DNA of 64,000 nucleotides, taken from the NCBI GenBank assembly GCA_905182985.1, contig CAJJDN010000096.1, forward strand, positions 121,218-185,217, written 5' to 3'. This stretch comes from Paramecium sonneborni (lineage: Eukaryota; Ciliophora; Oligohymenophorea; Peniculida; Parameciidae). A program made the translations under genes and the position numbers. Shown here one piece after another: positions 27,078 to 40,690 of this stretch (position 1 is the stretch's first letter; each line of letters starts with the position of its first letter). Below the pieces are notes generated by a model. It had not been told where the DNA came from. It made no database searches and worked only from the letters and a program-made list of their open reading frames with translations.

Positions 27078-30040
27078 ATGATGATGGAAGAAGAGTAAAT
27101 TTTAAACTTTATAACCAAGAGATATGATAAAACATTAAGAGAAAAAGGAGGAATAGAGTACTATTTAGTATCAAAAAAGTTTATTAAATAATGGAAATAT
27201 TATGTGGATTATTATGAAGAAATAGGAAATCAATAGAGAGAGGCCAAAAAAAAAGTTTTGAAATTTAAATATATTAGCCTGATAAAATTAATTCAGATTT
27301 AGTTTGTAATGAAAAGCTTTTTAACTATATCCCTGAAGATCATGTCTATAATTCCAGTATTCGTTATTTGGAAAATGAATGGGATTATGAATACGTAATA
27401 TTATAAATCATAAAAATTAGATACTTAAAGATGTTTTTGATTTTTTGTAAGATAAATACTCATCAATTGAACCATAAAAAAGAATTGGATATTATTATGA
27501 GAGTGAAAAAAAAAAAATTGTTTATCCAAATTTAGCTCGAGTATAAACATTTACTACTTATAGTTTACTTTGTTATATTAATCTTTAAAAGATAATAAAA
27601 CCTATAGTGTCAAAGTACAAGTAGACTATCACTCAGAAATAAAATCTTGGCTTGATTTATTAAAAGAGACTTTTTAAGAGGAATTTAAATAAAAATAGAT
27701 TAAAAATATTAGAATTTGGTAACCTAGACATAAAAATCTAAAAGTTGATCTTTTGATAGAATAGTTAGAAAAAATTAATTTTGTTGATGGAGATATTTTG
27801 TTAGAAAATCTCATGATCTTTCAACTTTAATCAATAAGAGATAATTGTCTCATTCTAGATTTTGAGTTAAATACATGGTAATTTAATAAAATGGAATAAT
27901 AATAATAGATTGAATTTGATATTGATCTCTTATTCAATAGAGCTATAAATGGTTGTGGTAAATATGTATGTGATTTTCCATTTTGCAAATTGAATAATGA
28001 ATATCTTGAACAAGATTTTAGTTAAGATGATATCAAAGGAATTTGCTCGTAATTAATTGAAAATGAAGAAATCAATTGGAACTAATTATGTTATTAAGTA
28101 AGAAACATTAATGATAAATTGGTTCCTTTGTAAATGTCAGAGTTTTAAAAAGATTTGCATGAAGCTACTCTCAAAGTCTCTTGTTAATTAGAAATGTTTG
28201 GAGTATCATTTGTTGAAAATTTTTACAATAAATCTGGCATTTATAAAATTGATTCTCATAATGCAGATGTAGATTCTAATTTAATTATTGATACATAAAA
28301 AAAATTTATTAGTTACGGAGGTTTAAGTTTAGTAACAAATAATTTATTTTCTTAAAAAGAAAAAAATTTAGAACCTTTGACCAATTAATATTAATTGAGA
28401 GCACTTTATTTAATATTATAATTTCGCAAATATTTAGAATATATTATTGATGAAAAAATCTCAAATATTATTAAAAATTATAAGAAGACTTAATAAAAAT
28501 TAGAAATCATAGTTATCTAGATGGTTTACAAACCTTTCAAAAGCAGAATTTGTAGAGACTACAAAAATAGTTAAAAAATTAATAAATTCCCAAATTTTGA
28601 GACAGTAACATTCTCCATTAATCCCTTTCTTGGTAATAGAAGATTCCCAAAAAAATGGTAGGTTTATTTGAATTATTTTAAATTTTATAAGAATCCAAAA
28701 AAATGAATAGTAGATTGTAAACATCAGAATTCGTAATTAGCAAAATAATGGAGAAATTATTCGTTTACTTTTTGTTTATATTCTTGGTCTATTTCAATAG
28801 AATTTAAATCGAAACTATAGAGTCTAGATTGCAAGGTGAAATAACATGATAGTATGAGCCATTCGGTAAAATATCATTTTACAGGATAAGCTCCATATTT
28901 AAGTTTATATATAGAGAGAAATAATATAATTGAATCAGCAATAAAATAATTATAAATAACTCATATTCCACTAAAGAATCCTTTAAAAGTGCAATTTATA
29001 GGAGAATAAGGTGTGGATGAAGGAGGTCTAAAAAGAGAATTTTTTAAATTAATAATGGAAAAATTGATTTCACCAGATTATGGTATGTTTATTCCAAAAA
29101 ATAATGGAAAAATATATTGGTTTAATCCGAAGTCTTTTGAAATGGCGATTTATTACTCATTAATAGGAAAATTGTTAGGATTGGCACTTTATAATTAAGT
29201 TTTGCTTGATGTGAGATTCCCAACTGTTCTTTTCAAAAAGTTATAGAATGAAAAAAGTCACAGAAGAAGATTTGAAAGAATTAGATATGGAAATTTATAC
29301 AGGATTTTAATATTTAAGAGAACAAACTGATAATAATTTAATTTAGAGTCTTGCTTTAAATTTTCATGCAATTTATGTAATATGGGGAGAAGCATACTTT
29401 GATGATTTGAAAGTATAAGCATTTCTCATATATAAAGCCTAATGAATTTTAAATTATTGTTAGCAAAGATAATAGAGAAGAATATATATAATTATATACT
29501 GATTGGTACTTAAATAAACTTGTTAAAAACTAGTTTGATTTATTAAATTCAGGATTTAAATCAGTAGTTGATGGGGATGGAATTAAAGTAATTATTATTT
29601 TTTAAATTAGTAATTTTCAGGAGAGAAACTCTAAGCCCTAATAATAGGATTGCCACATTTTGATTTAAAAGACTTAGAATTAGTTACTAAATATGATGGA
29701 TTTGATGCTAATTCTGAGTATATAAGGTTTAGATTAATAATGAGATTTATAGATATTTCTGGAGTTGTATACATTCTTTGAGTATGGGATTGTAAAAAAG
29801 ATTTTTGTTTTTCTGTACAGGCACAGACAGAATTCCTGTTGGAGGACTTAAATCTATTAAATTTGTTATTTAAAAACATGGTGAAGGTAAAATTTAATAT
29901 TAATAATAGATACTGAATAATTACCATCTGCTCATACTTGTTTCAATGTTTTATTATTACCTCTTTATAAGAAAAAAGAAATATTGAAAGTTAAATTAAT
30001 GATATCTTTAGATAATGCAGAAGGCTTTGGATTAATGTGA
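27078..30040 (+). CDS. HECT-type ubiquitin ligase with N-terminal DUSP-like domain, carrying apparent lesions
   Basis: The N-terminus (MMMEEEQILNFITKRYDK) leads into a DUSP-like module: YYLVSKKFIKQWKYYVDYY, then PDKINSDLVCNEKLF and ENEWDYEYV. The C-terminal half is a HECT domain: GVDEGGLKREFFKLI, YSLIGKLLGLALYN, RFLFFCTGTDRIPVGGL and the catalytic-cysteine segment LPSAHTCFNVLLLPLY. HECT ligases form a ubiquitin thioester on this Cys and pass ubiquitin to substrates. Introns of about 22-26 nt were resolved at several points. Two defects resist splicing: an in-frame TGA at 28704-28706 and a one-base excess in the six-A run at 29251-29256. The gene may be decaying, or the sequence may contain errors. 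An alternative start at 27005 exists in another frame. Confidence 0.75.
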
Positions 30041-30122
30041 TTTAAATATGACATTAAAATTATTATAAATAGATAACTTATCTACTAAAGTTTATAATAA
30101 ATTATTAAAATCTAACATCTAA

Positions 30123-31750
30123 TCATTAATTAAATATATCATTTGGATTAATTTCTTTGTAATTTTATATTGGAAATTTTTCATCTAAAGTTATTGCCTT
30201 TTCAATTTCTGCTTCAAAGCCACTTCATATTATAAATTTAATTACTTTAAAAATTTTTGATTTAATAGTGATTTTAGATTTTCAATAAGTATTTTTCGAT
30301 CTATTCTTTCACTTCTGCTTTTTTCAATTAATGAAATAAACTCTTGAGTTATAATTTTGCTTAAATTTTATTAATTTTATTTTAATTCTTAAGACATATC
30401 TATATTAAAATAAAATATAGATTTCTTGAAATTAAAATATTATTATTTTATTTTCTAGCTTAAATCTTGATATAGAGGATACTTATTAATATTTTCTGAG
30501 CATTATTATAAAATATTTTTTATATTATCTAAGTCTTTATCATCCTTAAAAAATGGGTGAAGATCTGATACTATAATATGCATAAACCCCATACAATAAA
30601 GTATTTCTTACATTCCTAATTAACGTAAACAAAATGCTGCAATTTTTTTTTTTGTATCCTAAGTCATTTATAACTTATTGGATATTAATTCATAAAAAAG
30701 GTACTTTCTGAATAATTATGTTTAAATTTTAAAAACCCTTTTAAGACGATCTAAAATTTATTCCTATTTTTTTTCCTCAACAAGAATTTTAATTTGCTCT
30801 TTGCTAATATTTTGTAATGGATTAAATAATGAATCAGCCATACATGAAGGTTTCTCCAAAAGATTTATTAATGGATGTTAAAATAATTATTCAAATGATA
30901 TTCTTTCATTTTCTTCATAAACAATCATCTTATCTAACAAATCAGCAATCAATTCTTTCTATGGATGAAATGGTTGTTGACACTTGAATTACCTATTTTA
31001 AATTAATTTATGGAAATCTTTGATACTATCTTTTGTTTTCAAATTATATGGTAAATCACCAGAAAAAAATATTTAATAGAATAAAATGCCATAAGAATAA
31101 ATGTCACATTTTCCTGAAAAAGCTTAAGTACTAAATATTTATGGAGAGGAATATATTGGAGTTCCCACTCTGGTTAATATATTAGGGTCTAAAAGGTTTT
31201 ATAAAATTTTACTAAATCCAAAATCTGAAATCTATTGAAAATTTTAAATATTTACTTTATACAATCTCCTTTCGTTTTCTTATCCTTGATTTAAGATTTT
31301 TATTAAAATATTTGATGGTTTAATATCTCTATGAACAATGTTATTTTTATATAAAATTCTGCATCCTTCAACTATTTATTTTACTACATTAACGCACTAC
31401 GTATCATTGTACCATGATTGATTTTACTTAAGCAATTTAAATTCTTATTCTAAATCCATATCACATCTCTCCATAATTATTTCAAATTAATGAGGAGAAT
31501 TGATTATATTTTCTATTCGAACAAGATTATCAGATTTAATTTCCATTATTTTTTTTACTATCTCAATTTCTTATTTCCAAAGCTTTATATTATTTCTATT
31601 TTTGTGAATAATTTTAACACATAGAGGATCATTTTATTAACCATCTTTTCTTTTACATTCATAAACTTCTCCAAAAGCACCCATTCCTATTTAGTTTTAT
31701 CTTGTTTTTTCATATGTGTATAAATTTCTAATTTCATAGTCATTGGACAT
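30123..31750 (-). CDS. Serine/threonine protein kinase
   Basis: Kinase domain begins about 15 residues after the start: glycine loop GMGAFGEVYECK, VAIK-type lysine in LCVKIIHK, catalytic loop NIVHRDIKPSNILI, magnesium loop SDFGFSK and GTPIYSSPQIF; a C-lobe segment CDIYSYGILFYQIF follows. A 25-nt intron falls just before the DFG motif and a 23-nt intron near the C-terminus restores the final frame to TGA 30123-30125. About 200 C-terminal residues are helical and unrecognised. The activation segment and HRD/DFG catalytic residues are intact, so activity is expected. Overall it resembles ULK/CDPK-like ciliate kinases; substrate unknown. Convergent with the ubiquitin ligase gene, 82 bp apart. Confidence 0.9.
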
Positions 31751-31820
31751 TGATAAGGTTATAAGTTTTCCAATAAAAATAAATATTAAAATATTCACAT
31801 ATAATTTTACTTATAATTAA

Positions 31821-32771
31821 TCACTATTTAAATCCTTCTATAATCCATTTATTTCTATCTTCAACGCATGGATGAGTTCTTATAGGAAATTCCTTCCCAT
31901 TTGCTTCATCTTAAACTGCAAACAAAAATTAATCAGGATTAGTAACAGATTTGATAGTCCATTCATTCTATCCAACTTATTCAATAATCCATTTATTTCT
32001 TTCTTCATTAAATGAATGAAATCTAACATCAAAATCTCCCCATTTATTATGTTATTTATCATTAGCTACAAAAAGCACTTAAAATGGATGAGATGCTGAT
32101 CTAATAATATATTTATTATCTTAAACTTATTCTAAATAAAAGGAAGAATTTAAATTTATAGCATTAGTAATCTTAGCAGTATAATCTGATTTAAATTAAG
32201 GATGAGTATCTGTAATTGTTAAATAATTATTATTAATATGCGAAGGTTTAAGTTTAACAATCTTGTTTTGATTTATAGAAGGATATGGATATAGAATATT
32301 TGGTGTAGTGACAATAAACCAAAGATTTTTTTGTTAATCTTTATTGGAATGTGTTCTAACATCGAATTCTCCAGCATGTTAATTAGAGAAATCATCAGCA
32401 ATAAATAAATATTAATCAGGGTTAGTTTCTGATCTAATTGTGAAACAACTCCATCCAGCATTTTCAATAATCCAATGATTTCTTTTTTCATCAAATGCAT
32501 GAGTTCGTACATCAAATTAATCCTTAAATTTTCTAGTATTATCATTTGAACAAAAAACAAAATGATTAGGTTAAGTAAGAAGTCTTATTTTGTATACATT
32601 ATCATTAATTTTTTCCAATAAGAAGTAGCAATGTGGTTGATTTTAATTGGTTACTCTAACATCATAATCATTGTCTAAAGATCTTGATTTATTTGTAGCA
32701 GCTGAAAGATATCTTGTAGGAACAGAGAGAGGAACAAAAGAAGCAATCAGATATCCTTAATTATTTAACAT
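31821..32771 (-). CDS. Repeat protein, probable double beta-trefoil lectin-like fold
   Basis: Intronless, 316 residues. About six diverged repeats share a core such as FDVRTHAFDEKRNHWIIE, FDVRFHSFNEERNKWIIE and FPIRTHPCVEDRNKWIIE, alternating with strands like TNPDQFLFAV. Six units of about 40-50 residues would make two three-unit beta-trefoils, the fold of ricin-B-type lectins and some actin-bundling proteins. The fold is inferred from period and strand pattern. There is no signal peptide or membrane segment, so it is probably cytosolic. The start MLNNQGYLIASFVPLSV is the first in-frame ATG after the 286-bp divergent interval. Confidence 0.75.
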
Positions 32772-33057
32772 TAAAATAAAATCAATATTAATTAAATAAT
32801 GAAATCATACTTATTATATTAAAAAATCATATGGAATATTTAACTCATTTAATTTTTTATAGTTCTTTTAACAAAAGAAGAGGATAATAGTAAATGATTT
32901 TATATATAAAATAATGAATAAAAAACAACTTTTCAAACATTTTTCTTTATTAATTTATAATAAATTATCTGATTTATACTTATGAATTTCAAGCTTCAAA
33001 TTGATTGAAGTTGTCAAATCACATCAAATTTAAATATTAATATTCAAATGATGCACA
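32772..33057. promoter_or_regulatory. Divergent promoter interval
   Basis: 286 bp between the trefoil-like gene (-) and the EF-hand kinase gene (+). It must carry both promoters; no specific site is recognised. Confidence 0.4.
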
Positions 33058-34812
<1,755 letters not shown>

Positions 34813-35312
34813 TTTATAATCGTTATTATTATAATAAAATATTGTTAAATTATATAATAGTGATAAGAACATATTATTAAGTTGATATTATTAAAATAAA
34901 CTATCTTGACATAAATGTGATGGCTAATTGAGATATAAAATATAAACTAATGTTTTACCTGAACTATTCTAGAAGTCTAAATTTAATTTATTTTTCATCT
35001 AATTATAATTGCAATGAGTTTATATGTAAATGAAATTTTAAATTTCTTTAAAAAAGATTGATTATAGATAGAATTCTAAAGTTTTCTAAATAATTTAATT
35101 AATTTAGAATTTATAATAATTGTTTATAAAATTTAAAAGAAATATTCATTTTTAGCACAAATTTAGATTTAACTTTTGAACATAAATAAATAGATCAAGA
35201 TGAGAATAATGAAAAAGAAGAGAATAATGTTGATATGATAATAAAAATATAGAGTTATGTATAATTTTAATAGAAAATGTAAATTAGATAGGGAGCAGTA
35301 AAATAGAAATTA
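34813..35312. other. Intergenic interval, no confident gene
   Basis: 500 bp between convergent genes. A short + stretch near 35240-35310 reads like an IQ-type motif (MIIKIQSYVQFQQKMQIRQ), but its frame then runs antisense to the MORN remnant, so I do not call it. Otherwise AT-rich with no support for a gene. Confidence 0.4.
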
Positions 35313-35903
35313 TCAGATTAAAATTCCTTCAAACCAATTTCCAAGAATGATGTAATCACCATAAAAACGACCTACAAATTTCTAATTATTTTTAAGTGTT
35401 AGTATTCCTTCACCATACATTTTATTTGATTTAAAAGTATTCCATCTTCAATAGTATTTAAATTTTAAGGATTTATTTTATGTTTAATAAGGTATTGGGA
35501 TTGATTGATTAGAATTCCAAATCCTTCATAAAGATTATTGAACCATTCTTCAGAATAGACTTCTGAATTTTAAGTATATAATTAGAACTCCTATTCCATG
35601 TCTTTATGATAGTGGTATTCCTTATCCTCTATAAATGCAACCAACTTCATATTTAAGATATAACTCTATATGAAATAGAGTAGAAATATCTTCTAATCGT
35701 TATTTGTAATGAGTATGACGAGTTAGTTAAGCCACTTTTAAGTAGCTTTCATGATATCTTAATTATAGGGTATTTATATAGGATCTTTCATTTGTTTAAT
35801 GGAAGTAGGTATGATCTATAATATAGAATGGAATATTTTACAGAGATTCTAGGAGAGACAAGATATGGATTGTAAGATTATTGTGATTATTAAGGTTAGA
35901 CAT
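35313..35903 (-). pseudogene. Broken MORN-repeat gene
   Basis: ATG 35903 (MSNLNNHNNLTIHILSLLES) opens about 100 codons ending in YRGQGIPLSQRHGIGVL, a MORN-like unit. MORN-like units continue in other frames: EEWFNNLYEGFGILI, then KMYGEGILTLKNNQ and KFVGRFYGDYIILGNWFEG to TGA 35313-35315. Linking them needs at least two frameshifts and read-through of one TGA (near 35,473); no GT-AG introns provide this. MORN repeats occur in membrane-linked and cytoskeletal proteins. Probably a decayed duplicate; sequencing errors are the alternative. Confidence 0.6.
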
Positions 35904-36082
35904 AATGAATACGAGAGTAATAATTATAATACATAAAATAAAATAAGAAGTATGAAAAATAGGAATAAAATGAATATTGTAATGGATAAAAGTAGAGATT
36001 CAAATTAAATGTGAAAAATAATAAAAGGATTTATTGAGATGTAAATAAAGTGTACTTTTAAAAAAAAAGAGTGTAGTATAAA

Positions 36083-36712
36083 ATGAGTGAATATCCTAAA
36101 AGAATATTAGGTAAAAGAGTAAAGAATCCGAATATAATCTTTTACTTGATTGAATTTGAGACACCTACTCATAAAGTAAGAACATAATGGATAGAAATGT
36201 ACAAATTGGGCAATTACTTAGATTTGATTGAGTAATATGAAACAAGAAACAATTAGAATTATTATATGGAATTATTAAAAGAGATTATTGAAGATGATAA
36301 TTAATATGAATAGATTAGATAATTAGATTCATTAAAGACTACGGAAGATTAAATTTGTAGATAAACAACAACTGATTTTATGATTCCTTAACGTGAGAAC
36401 TAAGAATTTGTATATCATTTAAAAAAAGAGAGTAATGAATAAATAGAATTGAATAAAGAGTTAAAGAATATAACAAAATCATTTTAAAAAGGAGGGAGTA
36501 GAGTTGCATTTACTGAATAATAGATAGTTAAGATAATAACATATGCAAAAGATGAATTAGATAATAATAAATATATGTTTTTAATTGAATGGAAACCAAG
36601 AGAAAGTGGTCATTTAATAAGACCTTCTTGGGTTGGTTAAGAAAAGATGATGTAATATGCTCAATCATTTTTAGAAAATTATGCAAATGAAAAAGGTTTT
36701 AAATTAAATTGA
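36083..36712 (+). CDS. HP1-like protein with two chromo-type domains
   Basis: Intronless, 209 residues. The N-terminus is chromodomain-like: ILGKRVKNPNIIFYLIEFET followed by a W-x-E stretch, TQWIEMYKLGNYLDLIEQYE. The middle is Gln/Glu-rich. The C-terminal 60 residues (VKIITYAKDELDNNKYMFLI, EWKPRESGHLIRPSWV, QSFLENYANEKG) resemble a second chromo or chromo-shadow fold with the usual terminal helix. HP1-like proteins bind methylated histone H3 in chromatin. The aromatic cage is only partly obvious, so methyl-lysine binding is uncertain. The next gene starts 54 bp downstream after an AT-dinucleotide run. Confidence 0.65.
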
Positions 36713-36724
36713 GGTTTTATCAAA

Positions 36725-36769
36725 TTATATATATATATATAAATTAATTTATATTTATATATATATATG
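36725..36769. repeat. AT-dinucleotide tract
   Basis: Two runs of alternating A and T, separated by aaattaatttat, fill the 54-bp gap between two + genes and end in the ATG of the downstream gene. Confidence 0.8.
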
Positions 36770-37354
36770 TCTCGAGATCCTCAAATGGAATTATTAAATA
36801 TAGAACCAACTTTAAGAGAATTTGTTTAAATGCCATTAACTAATAAATTCTTTCAATAAATAGATACTGATTTTACTGCTGAACCTTGGGATGTACCTAT
36901 AACTCCAGCTAAAACAAGTTAATAGAAGACAAGAACTATTACATTCAAATAACCAATTCTCAAATTTCAACCACGTCAATCCACTAATGAAACTCCAACT
37001 CACATATCTAGACCTAAAAGTTGTCATCATAAAAGTGCTTTTGTAGAAATTGCAGTTCCTACTCCTTAACCAACTTATCCTAAAGTCCTTTAAAGAATCA
37101 TTATTTCTGCCTAACAAAAATCATCTCGTAAGAACTCAACTAGTCAATATCGATAAAAATGTCTCAAGAATATTCTACTAGCTTAAAAATAAAACAGTTA
37201 ATAATGTAATTATACACACACAAATTATACACATACATCCACTGATTATTTTAATTTCATTTCATCAATCAATCCTGTTTCTCAAAAAAATAAAACAACC
37301 ACAGAACCTTTATTAAAAAAATTTAAGCTTAAACTCAAAAATATGCTCAATTGA
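36767..37354 (+). CDS. Basic, Thr/Ser/Pro-rich hypothetical protein
   Basis: 195 residues without introns, TGA at 37352-37354. The start MSRDPQMELLNIEPTLREFV is followed by a disordered, basic region rich in Thr, Pro, Ser and Gln (for example RPKSCHHKSAFVE, SAQQKSSRKNSTSQ). The C-terminus is strongly basic (LLKKFKLKLKNM). No domain is recognised. Composition would suit a nuclear or cytoskeleton-associated protein, which is only inference. Confidence 0.7.
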
Positions 37355-37569
37355 ATTTATTTATAGTATCATTATAACACTTGTTATTGCTTTATCTTAT
37401 TAATTATCATCTTTGGATCATATCTCAATATTTAACTATATACTTTTTTATTCACTATGCTATTTCCTCTTATCTAAAATACTCTTAAAGATGAAAGATT
37501 AAAATTCTATCTTTTCTATCTCATCAAATATCCAATCGCTACTATACTTGTAATCTAATAACCATCCAA

Positions 37570-38329
37570 TCAATATTTTTTTATTATTCCTGGACAACAT
37601 AATAATTTAGGACTATTTTAGAAATCAATTATATTTGTGATTTCAGAAAAATCAATTAATTCCTCTCCACTCTCATTTATAGGATAATTTATATATTTAA
37701 ATTCCTCTTTTTTCCATTCAGATATTTTAGCATTAGCTTCATAATTCTTAAAATCTATTATTGTCTTTATTTATAAGGCATCCAACTATTTTTTACTATT
37801 GGCATTCAGGTTACTTCCTTAAAAATAATTTATTATCTTCAAGTTATTAAGGGAATTAAGAATAAGCAAACTATACTTTCTCATAATCTTTCTTGTTATC
37901 TAAATTTTCATAATTTTATCAAATTGTTTTAGATATTGTATAAAAAGGATATTGGTCCAAAAATCCCTCTACAGAACTTTTCAAATAATATACTTTGTAA
38001 TCATTCATATTCAAACTATTTATTATATCTTTTATTAATTAAACATCTTATTCGATCTTTAAATACTCATCATTTATAAAAATTATTCTTCGAATTCTCT
38101 AAGTATTATATTTCTTTTCATTTTTATATGCATTTACATTATGTTTCTCAATATAAGATACAATAGATTAAATATTATTCTGAATGCAAATACTTCTTCT
38201 TATTTGTTTTTCCTCAAAAACTCTAACTTTCTTAAATCAGCCATCAATATATGTTTAGTATCCTAAAAATATTCAGAATAATTTAACATTCATCATATTA
38301 TACAATTCCATCATTTGAATTGCTTTCAT
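37570..38329 (-). pseudogene. Broken rhodanese / dual-specificity phosphatase-like gene
   Basis: ATG 38329 (MKAIQMMELYNMMN), then a 25-nt intron and a rhodanese-like start, HILMADLRKLEF. The continuation (EEKQIRRSICIQNNIQSIVS, IFINDEYLKIEQDVQLIKDI) is in another frame, reached if one T is added to the five-T run near 38,213. Further on, an in-frame TGA interrupts ...YPFYTISKTI and NYENLDNKKDYEKVQFAY. The end resembles a dual-specificity phosphatase (TIIDFKNYEANAKISEWKKE, INYPINESGEELIDF) with the active-site-like CCPGIIKK. The domain order recalls STYXL1. The signature Arg position is Lys. Coding-like sequence continues upstream to about 38,500. Confidence 0.5.
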
Positions 38330-38720
38330 ATTAGGGTTAATTAAAATTTTACCATATTAATCAATTTTAATTGTAATCAAACTAATATATTAATTTTTAT
38401 TTCGTATTTCTATTAACACTTGAAATAATTTAAAATAATCTTTCTACAGAAATAGGTACTTACATTTTCTTAAATATAAAATGATTAAATAGAAAATGAG
38501 ACAAAAAACAATCGACTTCCAATAAATTTAAAAAGGATAGATTAGACAATCTTGTTTGTTTTATTTAATTTCTATATAAATTCTTATAAGGAAATAAATA
38601 AACTTAAACATCATATATGAGTATTTCTTATAATAGCAACTTCAAATTTTTACACTAAAATAATTTTTAGAAAATAATAATTAATATTTAATGTAAGAAT
38701 AAGTAATTGATCTTACAAAA
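38330..38720. other. Unresolved interval upstream of the rhodanese remnant
   Basis: Up to about 38,500 the minus strand stays open in the frame of the rhodanese remnant and may be its 5' part. The rest, up to the TPR gene start at 38721, is AT-rich and without features. Confidence 0.35.
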
Positions 38721-39912
38721 ATGAATTAAGGAAATGTAGATACAATAATTAATTAAATTGAAATCAATATCTAATAGAGAAAGTTAAAGTATGGAGATGA
38801 TGATTAAAAAGTAACATTTTTATCTTAAATTTGATAATAGATTTTGAAATACAACCAAATTCTATGTAAATTGTTAAATCAACAAGCATTAATAGCTCTA
38901 CAAGTGTAAAATTATGAGATTTGTTTAAAATACCTTAAGAAAGCTGAACTTATTACTTGTTTTGTTCCAGAACTTAAAGTATGATATCATTAATAAAATA
39001 GGCTCAAACATTGAGCAATTTAGCATGTTATTATAGAAAAATAGGAAAGACAAGGACGGCTCTCTAATATCTTTAGTAAGCTTTAGGAATTGAATTAAAG
39101 TAAATTATTTAATTCTATGTAGAAATGAAACAGTCACAACATTACCTGAATTATATCTCAATCTTTGTGCAGTATTTTCATAATTAGATAGACATGAAGA
39201 GGCTATATAACATATTTATTTATCAATAATAATGTTGCAACATGAACTATTACTTCAATTCTTAAAATAAAATTAATTAACAAGCAAAGATGTAATTTAA
39301 AAATAAAACTTATATGATTAAACAAATTAATAAATTAATAATTAATAAAAGGATAGATTATTTGAACAAATTCATTTAAATAAGGAATAAAAAGAGAGGA
39401 TATAAATTTTGATTGTAGCTTACCATAATTTGGGAGTAGAAATGGAACACTTAAAATAAAGTCTTGAATCAAAAAATATTTTTAGATCTGCTTATTAATT
39501 ATCATAAATAAGTCTTATATCTAATCATCCACTTAGATAGACTTTAGGATTAATTATTTAAAAGTATGATAATAGTGATTCTAAAGATAATATTGAATCT
39601 GTAAACTTAAAACCAATTTTACCAAAATTGAATCTAAGATCATATGATTATAAATAAGTTTATAAGAGTAATTCACCTAAATTCATTTAAAAAAAGAGAC
39701 CTTAATCTCTACCAAAAAATAAAAGCAATATTGGTTCTAAAGAGGATAAAAGAAACATTTCAAGCGAGAAAACACAAATGGAAGTATATAAATTTATTAG
39801 GATTAATGATTTAAATGAAGAATATTTGTAAAACTTAGATAATAAAGATAACATAATATATAAAGAATTGTATATAACAATGGATACAGGAAATTAGAAT
39901 ACATTGATGTGA
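38721..39912 (+). CDS. TPR-type helical repeat protein
   Basis: 371 residues after introns of 30, 23 and 23 nt; the 30-nt (3n) intron contains an in-frame TGA. Helical repeats with TPR spacing are visible: NQQALIALQVQNYEICLKYL, LSNLACYYRKIGKTRTALQY, LNLCAVFSQLDRHEEAIQHI and VAYHNLGVEMEHLKQSLE, the last typical of TPR helix pairs. The C-terminal third is basic, Ser/Lys-rich and probably disordered (FIQKKRPQSLPKNKSN). TPR domains mediate protein-protein contacts; the partner is unknown. Ends at TGA 39910-39912, 35 bp from the end of the convergent eEF1B gene. Confidence 0.85.
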
Positions 39913-39947
39913 ATTAATATTTTTATGTACTTGATTGATTATATTTA

Positions 39948-40690
39948 TCAAACCTTTTACATTGATACAATGTCGACACTGGAAACATCATCTTCCCATG
40001 CTGTGATTTGATCAAATACATCATCTGTAAGGATCTAAAGATTTGATGAAATATTACCTTATCATCTTCAATGATCATTGACATGACAATCTTCTTAGCT
40101 CCATATGCAATTTCTTCATATTTAACTTCCTTTCCCCAAACTAAACCATCTGGATTGATAGTTTCTTTGATTTTTTTGGCTGTTGCTTCTAACAATTATT
40201 AATCAGTGGCTTCATAGATTTTAACTTCAAAGATCACAATAGTCTTAGCAACTGGTTTGGGTTTATTTTTTTTGGCTAAGGCTTCTTATTTCTTTTTTTC
40301 AGCTAATTCTTTAGCTTTCTTTTCAGCTTCAGGATCAACATCATCATCACCAAAGAGATCAACATCATCTCCATCTTTTTTTGGAGCTTCTGCTTTTGGT
40401 GCTTCTGCTTTTGGTGCTTCTGCTTTTGGAGCTTCTGCTTTTGGTGCTTCTTTCTTTGGAGCTTCTTTTGGTGCAGCAACTGGACCCCATTATGCTCTAA
40501 CAGCTGGAGTGAAAGAGTTAAGGAGTAAAAACCAGAAATAAACTTCTGGGAATTAATCCTTAGGTGGAACACCTTTCAAACCATTAAAGATTCTGACATC
40601 ATCAGCTCCTGGAAGATCTCCATTCAAATAATTTGTTGTTGCAAGGAAATCATTTACTTAACCTAAGTTGTCGACTGTAAAATGTGCCAT
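39948..40690 (-). CDS. Translation elongation factor eEF1B (beta/delta-type guanine exchange subunit)
   Basis: Guanine-nucleotide exchange factor for eEF1A. 239 residues after one 23-nt intron. The start MAHFTVDNLGQVNDFLATTN leads into a helical N-terminal domain. A low-complexity linker of KAEAPKAEAPKAEAP repeats follows, then the acidic stretch DGDDVDLFGDDDVDPEAEKK typical of the eEF1B central region. The C-terminal exchange domain has WGKEVKYEEIAYGAKKIVMS, the DDKILTDDVFDQI segment across the intron, and the end VSSVDIVSMQKV. This copy is complete. Its downstream flank and most of the gene recur after the N at 41039. Confidence 0.95.

Noticed and set aside
35200..35400. + IQ-motif-like stretch (KIQSYVQFQQKMQIRQ).
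   Set aside because: Its continuation runs antisense to the MORN remnant, and no start or gene structure supports it.
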